From assembly GCF_900111195.1 (NCBI RefSeq), contig NZ_FOGL01000002.1:1-64000 (forward strand): a DNA stretch of 64,000 bases. The letters are read 5' to 3'. Made by a program: the position numbers and the translations under genes. Shown in pieces: positions 17,625 through 25,671 of the stretch. The notes beneath the pieces are model-generated. The model worked only from the letters and a program-made list of their open reading frames with translations, was not told where the DNA came from and ran no database searches. This DNA comes from Gracilibacillus ureilyticus. Its GTDB lineage: Bacteria > Bacillota > Bacilli > Bacillales > Amphibacillaceae. Position 1 is the stretch's first letter. Each line of letters starts with the position of its first letter.

Positions 17625-17771
17625 ACAGGGATGATCAGAATACTAGAGCCCGATTAATGATGAAAGTAATTATCCAGTTCAATTGAGATCATCCCATATT
17701 AACTTCTCTACATCTTGGCAGAGATCTCTTATTTTTTTGTAATAGAACTAATAAATTGGGAGGTCTGTATT

Positions 17772-18740
17772 ATGTCCAGCCGGTTAGATGTTGTGATAGG
17801 TATTGATGGAGGAGGGACTCACACTCGAGTATTAATCGCTGATTTGGAAGGAAACAAATTATCTTATACCGAAAAGGGAGCTTCATCTATAAAAAAAGAT
17901 TTGAAAGCTGTAGAAAATGTCCATGAAGCAATCCGAGAGGCATTATCACTAGCGTCCTGTGAAATCTCAAATGTAAAGGGAATTACCGCCGGAATTGCTG
18001 GGCTTGATTCAGTGGAGGATTACAAATGGGCAGATGAACTTGTGAGTATAGAAGGATTGAATTGCCCCAAATGGATTGTAAATGATGCAGTGATTGCTCA
18101 GTCAGGTGCTTTCTTGATGGAACCAGGAATTGTAGTGGTATCAGGTACAGGCTCAATTATTTTTGCGATTAATGAGTCAGGCAAAGAGATACGCAATTTT
18201 GACTTTCACCAGTATGCTTACAGTGCAGCGCGTTTTTTATCATATGATGTAATTTTTGAAATATTATCTGGCAACATTAATCACACTGATCAACATCTAG
18301 TTGAAGCGGTACTAACTTATTGGAATGTGAAAAATATTAATGAACTTAGATTGTTAGGATTAGAAGGCTTTATTGAAGATGAAAGAGAACGTAACAGATT
18401 TTTCGGGCGGATGGGGATTTTAGTTACAGAAGCTGCAAATGATGGAAGCGACCTTGCGAAAAGGGTTTGTAATCGATCTATTCACCAACTAGTTGTTGGT
18501 ATTGAGATATTAGGATCATGTTTTTCATCTGACTTTGTCCCCGTAGCATATATAGGAAGTGTTTTAGCAAGTCCTTATATGAAAACAGTTTTAACGGAAT
18601 CCTTACAACAGAGAAGCCGGAAAATATATGAGGTTAGGGATCCTGTACTTTCCGCCGTTAGCGGAGCAGTGTTAATGGCGTTAACGAAGCTCGAATTGCC
18701 AATAACGGAAGAAATAATTAATCGTTTAAAAAAAATTTAG
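17772..18740 (+). CDS. BadF/BadG/BcrA/BcrD ATPase-family protein (N-acetylglucosamine-kinase-like)
   Basis: The 322-residue protein has the ASKHA (actin/hexokinase) fold. IGIDGGGTHTRVLIAD is the phosphate-1 loop, ITAGIAGLDS follows, VNDAVIAQSGAF holds the catalytic Asp region, and VVVSGTGSIIFAI is the phosphate-2 loop. Relatives phosphorylate amino sugars such as GlcNAc or act in cell-wall recycling. The real start is the ATG at 17772 behind GGGAGG; the longer frame from 17715 is unsupported. It is a single gene, with a hairpin downstream. Confidence 0.85.
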   Translation: MSSRLDVVIGIDGGGTHTRVLIADLEGNKLSYTEKGASSIKKDLKAVENVHEAIREALSLASCEISNVKGITAGIAGLDSVEDYKWADELVSIEGLNCPKWIVNDAVIAQSGAFLMEPGIVVVSGTGSIIFAINESGKEIRNFDFHQYAYSAARFLSYDVIFEILSGNINHTDQHLVEAVLTYWNVKNINELRLLGLEGFIEDERERNRFFGRMGILVTEAANDGSDLAKRVCNRSIHQLVVGIEILGSCFSSDFVPVAYIGSVLASPYMKTVLTESLQQRSRKIYEVRDPVLSAVSGAVLMALTKLELPITEEIINRLKKI

Positions 18741-18742
18741 TA

Positions 18743-18778
18743 CACGGGAAGGGTTCTGTGCTGTGGAGCCTCCCCGTG
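18743..18778 (+). terminator. Possible terminator after the kinase gene
   Basis: CACGGG and CCCGTG pair across a GC-rich 24-base interval directly after the stop codon. There is no T-run, so the call is tentative. Confidence 0.35.
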
Positions 18779-18839
18779 CGGTTAACAAACTGAATCTTCG
18801 CACTCTTATTTGACAATAGATTATAGACTTCTTTATCGT

Positions 18840-19703
18840 TTATCTCTTTTTCACAGGAAGCCAGACTTCACTATAAGCGTAACCTTCTTTATCCGGATCC
18901 ACTTTCGTAAAAGAAAAAGATGGAGCATTAATCACTTCATAATCAGAAGCTGGAAGCCATTCTGAATAGGTTTTTGCCATCGTTTCCTGCAGAGTAGACG
19001 GAAATGGCCCCTCGTTTGGAAATACTGCCCATGTGCATGCTTCTACATGTACGGATTGTAATCGGTCACTTACTTCTTTTTTCGTTGTTAGAACACCTAT
19101 CAGGTGAGTTAAGTCACCATCCTCCTGTAAAAAGTTAGCATCAGCCTCATAGGAAGCATTTACAATTTCATATGGCGCTATATCTTGAAGGGCGTGCATT
19201 TCTTCTTTTTGTTCATCCGTTATGCTCTCTGCCAGCTTTACAATTTCATTATTTACGCCTTCGAACTGCATAGGAACCCGTTTACTTACACCAGCTAGGT
19301 AAAACGCAGGTTTTTCTTCTATTCTCCATTCCATAGTAGTTCCTCCTTTAACGGTTATGATGAATGAAAGTTTGGGATATGTTTTGCTTAATCCTTTTTT
19401 AGAAACATCAGAGGGTAAAACGCCGCTCCACTTCTTAAATGCTCTGGTAAAGCCGTCGACTGACTGATAACCATATTTAAAAGCAATATCCGTAACGGCC
19501 TTACCGTTCAATAGCTCCTTATTGGCTTCCGACATTTTTCTATTTCTTATATATTCATTCAGCGTCAATCCTGCGAGATAAAAGAAAATCTTCCGAAAAT
19601 GATAGTCGGAAACCTCAGCATATTCAGCGACCTTTTCCATGGATAAATCATTAGTTAAATGATCTTCAATATAGTCAATCACTTGATTTAATTCCTTTAA
19701 CAC
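18840..19703 (-). CDS. AraC-family regulator with GyrI-like effector domain
   Basis: The 287-residue protein has an N-terminal AraC HTH pair (SMEKVAEYAEVSDYHFRKIF and VTDIAFKYGYQSVDGFTRAF) and a C-terminal GyrI/SOUL-like small-molecule-binding domain (about 125-287, from MEWRIEEKPAFYLAGVSKRV to YSEVWLPVKKR), like B. subtilis YdeE. The apparent ATG at 19721 has no binding site; AAAGGAGGG lies between it and the GTG at 19703, which I take as the start. The divergent and downstream neighbours do not reveal the target. Confidence 0.85.
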   Translation of the reverse strand: MLKELNQVIDYIEDHLTNDLSMEKVAEYAEVSDYHFRKIFFYLAGLTLNEYIRNRKMSEANKELLNGKAVTDIAFKYGYQSVDGFTRAFKKWSGVLPSDVSKKGLSKTYPKLSFIITVKGGTTMEWRIEEKPAFYLAGVSKRVPMQFEGVNNEIVKLAESITDEQKEEMHALQDIAPYEIVNASYEADANFLQEDGDLTHLIGVLTTKKEVSDRLQSVHVEACTWAVFPNEGPFPSTLQETMAKTYSEWLPASDYEVINAPSFSFTKVDPDKEGYAYSEVWLPVKKR

Positions 19704-19891
19704 GATATCCCTCCTTTTCATGTCTTCATAATAGCAAAGCTTATTTTGAAATACTCGATATTATTAATATGAAAAATATCGAATGGTTAAACAGATATAT
19801 TACTGGATAGAAATAAGACAAGAATAGGTGAAGAACCCTCTGGGAAATTGGGGGCAAGTACTTTTCCAATAACATGGGAAATAAAACAAAA

Positions 19892-19913
19892 AAACTCCCA
19901 TCGCTGAGAGTTT
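19892..19913 (-). terminator. Intrinsic terminator of the ABC-2 exporter pair
   Basis: On the minus strand AAACTC and GAGTTT pair around a 10-base loop and are followed by TTTTG. It lies just past the ATPase stop codon at 19923. Confidence 0.65.
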
Positions 19914-19922
19914 CTTAGTATT

Positions 19923-20843
19923 TCATTTACTGTTTATAAAAACATCTTCCAATGACTGCTGTTCTATTCGTATTTCAAATAATTGAATTCCTGAATGTAT
20001 CAGTTCCTTTGATAATTTTGCAAGATCATTATCGTCCTTCACCTTCACAACAGAATAAGGCTTTTTCGATGAGACAAATTGCACCTCAAAATCCCAGGTT
20101 GCCGATAATTCAGCTAATTTTTCAGATGTTAGTCCAGGACTTGTTCTGATTGCTGCATTGATTTCGTTTGTCGTATTATTATGCTTCAATTCAGACGGAG
20201 TACCGAGCTTTTTAATGATTCCGTCACTGATAATGCCGACACGGTCACTGACTTTATCAATTTCATCTAAATTGTGTGATGTTAAGAGAATCGTTTTCCC
20301 CTGCTGCTGCAGGTTGGTGATCAGTTTTCGGATATTAATTGCAGACTCGGGGTCCAGTCCTGAAGTTGGTTCATCAAGGATAATTAATTCAGGGTTTCCT
20401 AATAGAGCCTGTGCGATACAAATCTTCTTTCTCATCCCGAATGAATAGGATTTTATTTTTTTCCGTTCGGCACCTTCTAAGCCAACGTCTTTCATCAATG
20501 CTATGTAGTCTTGCTTACTCCGTTTGTCGCCAGCAAGCTTCCCCATATAATGGAGGAACTGTACGCCTCTCATCTGGTCATATAAGTTGGAGATATCGGG
20601 CATTACCCCAATTTTCGATTTTACTTTATCAAGATTCTGGTCAGGAGCACCCATTATCGTAAATGATCCACCGCTTTTATTGATGATGCCTGTAAGAATA
20701 TTGATAAAAGTCGATTTACCAGCACCGTTATGTCCGATAAAACCGAAAACTTCTCCTTCGTAAATAGTTAAATCTATTCCGTTCAGTACATCAGAAGAGC
20801 CAAACCGCTTTTTCAGACCTGCTGCATGAATTACTTCATTCAT
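19923..20843 (-). CDS. ABC-2 type exporter, ATP-binding protein
   Basis: The 306-residue protein has Walker A GHNGAGKST, signature YSFGMRKKICIAQAL (an SFGM variant common in ABC-2 ATPases), Walker B LIILDEPTSGLDP and a switch His in TSHNLDEID. The C-terminal 85 residues are the extra domain usual in drug or lantibiotic-type exporters. The start follows AAGGAGGG and overlaps the permease stop by one base (TAATG), so the two genes are translationally coupled. The exported substrate is unknown. Confidence 0.9.
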   Translation of the reverse strand: MNEVIHAAGLKKRFGSSDVLNGIDLTIYEGEVFGFIGHNGAGKSTFINILTGIINKSGGSFTIMGAPDQNLDKVKSKIGVMPDISNLYDQMRGVQFLHYMGKLAGDKRSKQDYIALMKDVGLEGAERKKIKSYSFGMRKKICIAQALLGNPELIILDEPTSGLDPESAINIRKLITNLQQQGKTILLTSHNLDEIDKVSDRVGIISDGIIKKLGTPSELKHNNTTNEINAAIRTSPGLTSEKLAELSATWDFEVQFVSSKKPYSVVKVKDDNDLAKLSKELIHSGIQLFEIRIEQQSLEDVFINSK

Positions 20844-21541
20844 TATAAATCCCTCCTTTTCATAATCACGACACTTATTATTAAAAAGATGATACTGAAA
20901 ATCAGCGGTATTAATAGTTTGATAGATTCATCTTCCATATAATAGTAAGGTAACAGATATTTAAAAGGGAGAAAGTACCACTTTTCAGACGATACGCTAA
21001 TTAATCCTAAGACAGGCAAGGAAATTCCTAATAGAATTCCTAAAAACATAGTAAGCTTTGACTTTGGAATAATACTGGAAATAAAAAGCACAAAACTGAT
21101 AACATACAATAGAAAAAGGATTGTTTTAAAGTAATGTGCCAAATATAATTCCCCGGAAATCATTGTCAGGATAATATATGAAATAAGTATCGTTATCATC
21201 CAGAAAAACAATATTCCAAGAGCTTTTCCAATTACAATTTGCCAGCGGGGAATTTTATTAACGAGTAAACGGATCGTGCGCGTTTCTATTTCTTTATTGA
21301 TTACATCATGCGAAATAGCAAAAACGAACAAAAAGCCGAGTATTAATATAATGATTGATACTGCACCAGTGTAGATTGAAGCCCCATCCTCTTGAGCGGA
21401 CATAAACGCATCGAGTAACCCTGGATTATCTTCTAGAAAACTAGCAGACAGATAGGCAATAAACGTCAAAAATAAGATAATGAGAATAGACCGGACGCTT
21501 TTAAATGAGTCAGTAAATTCCCGCATTAACACGTGAACCAT
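20843..21541 (-). CDS. ABC-2 type exporter, permease
   Basis: The 232-residue protein has about six membrane segments: roughly 18-35, 58-76, 106-130, 138-154, 165-185 and 205-225. FAISHDVINKEIETRTIRLL (about 74-93) is the cytoplasmic loop motif shared by ABC-2 permeases such as those of NatB/bacitracin type. It pairs with the ATPase directly downstream. The start is behind AAAGGAGGAAAA. Confidence 0.85.
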   Translation of the reverse strand: MVHVLMREFTDSFKSVRSILIILFLTFIAYLSASFLEDNPGLLDAFMSAQEDGASIYTGAVSIIILILGFLFVFAISHDVINKEIETRTIRLLVNKIPRWQIVIGKALGILFFWMITILISYIILTMISGELYLAHYFKTILFLLYVISFVLFISSIIPKSKLTMFLGILLGISLPVLGLISVSSEKWYFLPFKYLLPYYYMEDESIKLLIPLIFSIIFLIISVVIMKRRDL

Positions 21542-21892
21542 AATAATTTTCCTCCTTTAATTCCTCTTATGTACAGGGGTTTAAACCATATATTTACTAT
21601 AATTCCTTAACCTGTATTACACTAACATATTTATCCAAATATTAAAAGTTAAATTTACTGATATGAATAGAAATTTTCCGAAAAAAGACGATAGCTTCCC
21701 TTCCGGTTTTTGCTTTTCTATTAAAAATTAGTTGTTTTATGCGATATTTTGTCGAAAGCGACGTTACTTTGTAGTATAATGTACCTAATGTTTGAGGGAG
21801 AGGAATATCCTGGTAAGGAGGAAAGGATGACTTTAGGGACACCTCAGAAACAGAAAAATACATAGATTAGCAAAAAAAGCAGGTGAACAGTA
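21542..21892 (+). promoter_or_regulatory. Upstream region with -10 box and a 12-codon mini-ORF
   Basis: TATAAT at 21775-21780 is a likely -10; the best -35 candidate (TTGTCG, 21749-21754) is 20 bases away, which is long. Downstream, AAGGAGGAAAGG precedes an ATG at 21827 that opens a 12-codon frame (MTLGTPQKQKNT, ending 21865). The mini-ORF has a better ribosome binding site than the membrane-protein gene that follows at 21893 and could be a leader peptide. I see no terminator/antiterminator hairpins between the two. Confidence 0.4.
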
Positions 21893-22348
21893 GTGGAACT
21901 TATCATAACAGCAGTTCTGTTTGTAGTTAAATCAATAGGCACACTCTTAATAATACCTTTTATTTCCTTTGAACTTGGAATCGTTAACTTCATGGAATTG
22001 CCGGAAACTCATTTTATCGTTATTATTCAAATCATTTTAGCAGCTATTATTTCTCTGGCATATATTCTGATGGTAGGCACATTCATTAAGGCTTTTCCAA
22101 AAATAATGTTTCGAATGTCAAAGGATTACCTACATGCAGAGAGAACAGAGGATTTAAATTTCGATGAAGATAAGCATCTGAATTTATTGAAAGAAAAATA
22201 CTATTACAGCAAACTGCCATCTTTTCTTGTGAGCAAGAAAAGGTTATTTGATGTGCTTAGTTATGTGCTAATAGGGACTTCCGTGTGGAATATTTTCATT
22301 TACCATGGCTTAGGGGAAGGTAATTTGCTGAGACTGTGGTTGTGGTAA
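21893..22348 (+). CDS. Hypothetical membrane protein
   Basis: The 151-residue protein starts at GTG behind AGGTGAAC. Hydrophobic segments lie at about 4-30, 38-62 and 122-140, with a charged cytoplasmic-type stretch (70-110, KDYLHAERTEDLNFDEDKHL) between the second and third. I do not recognise the family. It is the gene before the WHH-type toxin, 90 bases upstream, on the same strand, and is one of two membrane-protein candidates for an immunity function there; this is only inferred from position. Confidence 0.6.
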   Translation: MELIITAVLFVVKSIGTLLIIPFISFELGIVNFMELPETHFIVIIQIILAAIISLAYILMVGTFIKAFPKIMFRMSKDYLHAERTEDLNFDEDKHLNLLKEKYYYSKLPSFLVSKKRLFDVLSYVLIGTSVWNIFIYHGLGEGNLLRLWLW

Positions 22349-22438
22349 TGGCAGCTTTACATGTTTTCTAACTATACATATCTATCCATCTCTTGATGAA
22401 AGAATGATGGAAATTTACTGAAAGAAAGGTCGCGGAAT

Positions 22439-23332
22439 ATGGGGGTATTCAGGGGGATCGGCAAGGGGATTGGTACGGTTGGGGGCGGAGTGATAGGAGG
22501 TGCCGCTAAATTAACCGGAAAAGCAGTCGGCAGGAAACATAAAGGTGCTGGCAAATGGCTGGAGGATGTAGGAGGAAGTGTTGAAGAAGCCTCCAAAGCT
22601 GCCCTGGAAAATGCCGGCCAATTTATCGATGGGGCTAGCCAGAGTACATATGGAATGATGAGAAAAGATGAATACTATAAGCAAAAAGGAATCCATGACT
22701 TAAAGGATTCTACAGGGAGAACGGTCAAAGGAATTAGTGGTGCTTTTCATTATACGGCACAAAATGTTGGGACAGCATACAGAGGGTTCATAAGCGGTAA
22801 CAATAAACAAGTAATTGAAGGTTTAAAAAATGTCGGTAAGGTAGTAGCTGTCTCGGGACTCGCGATAGGTGTAATCGACATAATAGACAGTGCAGATGTT
22901 CAGGCAGAAGAAATTGAAACAAGAAACGATCATTTGAATGGTACCAGTCATCTGGAGACTGGAGTGCCTTTTATGGAAAAAACAATAGAGTTACCTAACG
23001 ATGAAGTTGTAGAGGGAACCTTCCCTGTATTTGATTCTGTCTTTACTACGGTTATCGCAGAAGACTTATACTTAGATAGTGACAGAGTCCATTTCAACTT
23101 GGCAAACGAAACATTATATCAGGCAATTTTGACAGAACCTGAATTAGCCAGTCAATTAAATTTAACACAGGCAGATATGCAGGGACTGGCAAATGGGGAG
23201 ACCCCTGAAGGCTTTACATGGCACCATAGCGAGGAACCTGGAAAGATCCAGCTGGTGGATGAAGAAATACATCAACAGACAGGACATACTGGCGGCCGTG
23301 AAATATGGGGCGGTGGCAGTGAGTTCAGGTAA
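22439..23332 (+). CDS. WHH-motif HNH/ENDO VII nuclease toxin-like protein
   Basis: The 297-residue protein has a Gly/Ala/Lys-rich N-terminal region (1-75, VFRGIGKGIGTVGGGVIGGA) and a helical, partly hydrophobic middle, VAVSGLAIGVIDIIDSADVQ (about 140-160). Its C-terminal nuclease domain (about 178-297) is typical of the WHH branch: an N-terminal VPFMEKTIELPNDEVVEGTF block, then ETPEGFTWHHSEEPGKIQLV, then EIHQQTGHTGGREIWGGG. The WHH histidines and the later histidines are likely metal and catalytic ligands. Such domains end polymorphic toxins. No LXG, WXG100 or signal sequence is visible and no SUKH-type immunity gene follows. The start is behind GAAAGAAAGG. Confidence 0.8.
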   Translation: MGVFRGIGKGIGTVGGGVIGGAAKLTGKAVGRKHKGAGKWLEDVGGSVEEASKAALENAGQFIDGASQSTYGMMRKDEYYKQKGIHDLKDSTGRTVKGISGAFHYTAQNVGTAYRGFISGNNKQVIEGLKNVGKVVAVSGLAIGVIDIIDSADVQAEEIETRNDHLNGTSHLETGVPFMEKTIELPNDEVVEGTFPVFDSVFTTVIAEDLYLDSDRVHFNLANETLYQAILTEPELASQLNLTQADMQGLANGETPEGFTWHHSEEPGKIQLVDEEIHQQTGHTGGREIWGGGSEFR

Positions 23333-23475
23333 TAGCAAACAAGGGACGGGTTCATTCAAAGGGAACTCGTCCTTTAGTGTTCTTTTGCCAAAATAAGTTA
23401 TTGAAATTTTTACAAAATATAGGTATTGTTAATATTAGTGAAAAAATCAGGGGCTGGTTTGGGGAACTTTTGGAT

Positions 23476-23880
23476 AATTAATAAAATTAAGTGCAACAAT
23501 GTCCATGTATGACTAATATTAGGAGTTGATTAATTTGATACAAAAGTTTTTAAGTTTCGATAAAATGATTACACCTATGATTATTAAAGTGGTCTTCTGG
23601 ATCGGTATAGTAATAACTGTTTTATCTGGTTTAGGCACAATGATTTCGGGTTTTAATTCCTTCTACGGCGGCGGTCTCCAAGTTTTTACTGGACTTTTAA
23701 TTATTATCATAGGGCCGATTGTAGTTCGGATTTATTGTGAATTATTAATTTTAATGTTTAAGATTTACGATACGTTAAGAGAGATTAGGGACAATGTCAC
23801 TGTTAGTAAAAGAGATACAATAGAATAGTTTCGTAATAGATAATAGATACAAAGCATTGTTGCACTTGATTTTGTTAATT
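23476..23880. mobile_element. DUF4282 cassette 1 bounded by inverted repeats
   Basis: A 26-base left end (23476-23501) and its inverted copy (23855-23880) agree at 24 positions; the core is AAGTGCAACAATG on the left and CATTGTTGCACTT on the right. They enclose only one gene, a DUF4282 membrane protein. The same core repeats enclose the second DUF4282 gene near 37.4 kb. There is no transposase inside, so this would be a non-autonomous or unknown type of mobile cassette. A target duplication could not be settled because flanks are AT-rich. Confidence 0.55.
23535..23828 (+). CDS. DUF4282-domain small membrane protein, copy 1
   Basis: The 97-residue protein begins at a TTG nine bases after AGGAG; a TTG at 23526 sits right against that site and is less likely. 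KFLSFDKMITPMIIKVVFWI begins the first membrane helix (about 14-38); a glycine-rich turn (YGGGLQVFTG) separates it from the second (about 50-85, ending IVVRIYCELLILMFKIYDTL). This layout is the DUF4282 family, whose function is unknown. It is about 75% identical over much of its length to the copy at 37449 and lies inside matching inverted repeats. Confidence 0.85.
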   Translation: MIQKFLSFDKMITPMIIKVVFWIGIVITVLSGLGTMISGFNSFYGGGLQVFTGLLIIIIGPIVVRIYCELLILMFKIYDTLREIRDNVTVSKRDTIE

Positions 23881-24015
23881 AAAATGAAAAAACACAGTCT
23901 CCAGCATCCTGAGAATATCCGCCCGTTCCAGCGGGGACTTTTCTTCCCATCCCTGGCTACCGCAGTTCGTTCCTGTATACAGAAATGTATCACACTGCAA
24001 TTGCTTCAAAATCAT
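23875..24015 (-). pseudogene. Short open frame, possible dehydrogenase-gene remnant
   Basis: A 46-codon frame with ATG start but no ribosome binding site reads GWEEKSPLERADILRMLE in its middle, which resembles the early region of aldehyde dehydrogenases (W-x-x-x-SPxERAxIL). The surrounding ~100 bases are richer in GC than the neighbours. It abuts and slightly overlaps the outer edge of the right inverted repeat of cassette 1. The assignment is weak. Confidence 0.2.
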
Positions 24016-24195
24016 GAAACCTTTTAAATATCTTTCGCGTAAATGGTAATAAAGGGAAAAACAGGATATAGCATGACCTCTCTTATATTATGATCAACCT
24101 TACAAATAATTGATCTGTGGAGAAACTTTTAACGGAAGAGGGGCTTATACGTAATCCTCTAATTAACCATTTTGTTAGAAGGAGGAAGGTGCTTT

Positions 24196-24576
24196 ATGTT
24201 TAAAAGGTTTTTTATGGTTTTTTTAACATTGATATTGGCTATTGCAGCTTTACTGTTAGCTGCTCAATATCCTACGGGACCTAACACCGTTTCGTTTGAT
24301 GAGCCGGTACCTTTATTGCTATCTGCCGGGATGCTGGTCCTGCTGTTTTTACCGCCTTTAATCTTATCTTTTTTTAATAATATGGTGGTAAAAATTATAT
24401 CGGCTATTTACCAAGGTTTTATTGTTTTAAGTTTTCTCATCCTTATACCGATTGGACTGATTATCCCGAGCTTTTGGATTATCGCTAATGCAGTTGCCGG
24501 TGCGGTTGTAAGTATTTCGAGTATTATTGTAACTATTTTAGTAGGGTTGAAGAAAAGAAATCCGGCTGTAAATTAA
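24196..24576 (+). CDS. Hypothetical small membrane protein
   Basis: The 126-residue protein starts at ATG 24196 behind GAAGGAGGAAGG; the longer frame begins at a TTG without its own site. Four hydrophobic segments are seen: about 5-23, 40-58, 68-88 and 92-117. Charged residues are few and mostly at the ends (MFKRFF, GLKKRN), consistent with a four-helix integral protein. The family is not recognised and the gene stands alone. Confidence 0.65.
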   Translation: MFKRFFMVFLTLILAIAALLLAAQYPTGPNTVSFDEPVPLLLSAGMLVLLFLPPLILSFFNNMVVKIISAIYQGFIVLSFLILIPIGLIIPSFWIIANAVAGAVVSISSIIVTILVGLKKRNPAVN

Positions 24577-24690
24577 AAAATGAGAGTTTGACATAACGAT
24601 CTTGTTCCGCACAAAATACGAATATTAGAAAAAATTTAATGCGCATTATATGGATGCTGTGCAATAAAGTGGTATTATATTATATGCTAT

Positions 24691-24810
24691 ACCGCCGCTC
24701 CGTCCGGCCCCGCGGCAAAGAAAACACTACGAAAGTGATCTTTACTTGAGTAGATGTTGCACTTGTGCCCTTGGGTGAAAGCGAAGCAATCGGCCGAAGC
24801 GGTGGTTTTT
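24691..24810 (+). ncRNA. Candidate structured RNA, GC-rich, ending in a T-run
   Basis: In an AT-rich setting this stretch is clearly GC-rich. ACCGCCGCT (24691-24699) pairs with AGCGGTGGT (24798-24806) with one G-U, and the latter runs into TTTTT. Just inside, CGGCC pairs with GGCCG. Smaller hairpins follow in between: CACT/AGTG, ATCT/AGAT, GCAC-TT-GTGC and CCC-TT-GGG. No open reading frame explains it. It could be a small RNA, or the end of a decayed mobile element; TGTTGCACTTG (24755-24765) also occurs in the DUF4282 cassette ends. Confidence 0.4.
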
Positions 24811-24870
24811 CACTTTATATATTTCAAAATTAACATATCCCTTTTATAATCTGCCACAAAAATATAAATT

Positions 24871-25671
24871 TTATTTAACGTGATACCTTCCAATCGGCAC
24901 AACTGAGGGTGAACCGGAAACGGGATCTTTTACCACTGAACAATGCAGTCCGAAAATACCTTTAATCATTGTCTCTGTAATAACCTGTGATGGTGAACCT
25001 TCTGCCACTAGTCTTCCTTGATAAAGGGCAAACATCTTGTCAGCATAACGTGCGGATAGATTTATATCATGGAGCACCATGACGATGGTTGTTCCGTATC
25101 TTTTGTTAAGGTCTGTTAACAGATCAAGAATTTCGACCTGGTAAGTAATATCAAGAAATGTCGTCGGTTCATCGAGAAACAATATGTCAGTTTGCTGGGC
25201 AAGTGCCATCGCAATCCAGACCCTCTGCCTTTGCCCGCCGGACAGCTCGTCAATATTATGATTGGCAAAATACGTTATGTCCATGATATCCATTGCTTCT
25301 GCTACTGCTTCATAATCCTTATTGGTCCAGCTTGCGAAAAGGGACTGATGAGGAAATCTTCCGCGACCAACCAGGTCCGCAACAGATATTCCTTCAGGAA
25401 CAACAGGGGACTGTGGCAGCAAACCTAAAACACGTGCCAATTGTTTTGGTGGAATCTTACTAATCTGCTTGCCATCGAGCGTGATTTCCCCTGATACCGG
25501 TTTGATCAGTCTCGCCAGTGTTTTCAGCAGTGTCGATTTACCGGAACCGTTCGCTCCAATAATCACACTTATTTCATTTGGCGGGATTTCCAGGCTGACA
25601 TCATTAATAATAATTTTTTTCTCATAACCAGCTACAATATTCTTTGCTCGAAAATGATGTGTTTGTTTCAT
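24871..25671 (-). CDS. Iron-siderophore ABC transporter, ATP-binding protein (FepC/YusV type)
   Basis: The 266-residue protein has Walker A GANGSGKST, signature LSGGQRQRVWIAMAL, Walker B ILFLDEPTTFLD and H-loop VLHDINLSARYADK, the classical FecE/FepC/YusV pattern. It powers uptake of ferric siderophores through the two permeases encoded upstream. The start codon overlaps the stop of the permease gene by one base. The operon is behind a Fur box at 28907. Confidence 0.92.
   Translation of the reverse strand: MKQTHHFRAKNIVAGYEKKIIINDVSLEIPPNEISVIIGANGSGKSTLLKTLARLIKPVSGEITLDGKQISKIPPKQLARVLGLLPQSPVVPEGISVADLVGRGRFPHQSLFASWTNKDYEAVAEAMDIMDITYFANHNIDELSGGQRQRVWIAMALAQQTDILFLDEPTTFLDITYQVEILDLLTDLNKRYGTTIVMVLHDINLSARYADKMFALYQGRLVAEGSPSQVITETMIKGIFGLHCSVVKDPVSGSPSVVPIGRYHVK

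Noticed and set aside
17628-17695. GGGATGATC and GATCATCCC inverted repeat before the BadF-type kinase
   Set aside because: The 50-base loop, lack of T-run and lack of a known riboswitch core make a regulatory claim unsupported.
24755-24765. TGTTGCACTTG as a third cassette end
   Set aside because: Only 11 bases match, and no partner end or DUF4282 gene lies at the right distance; kept only as a remark on the structured element.
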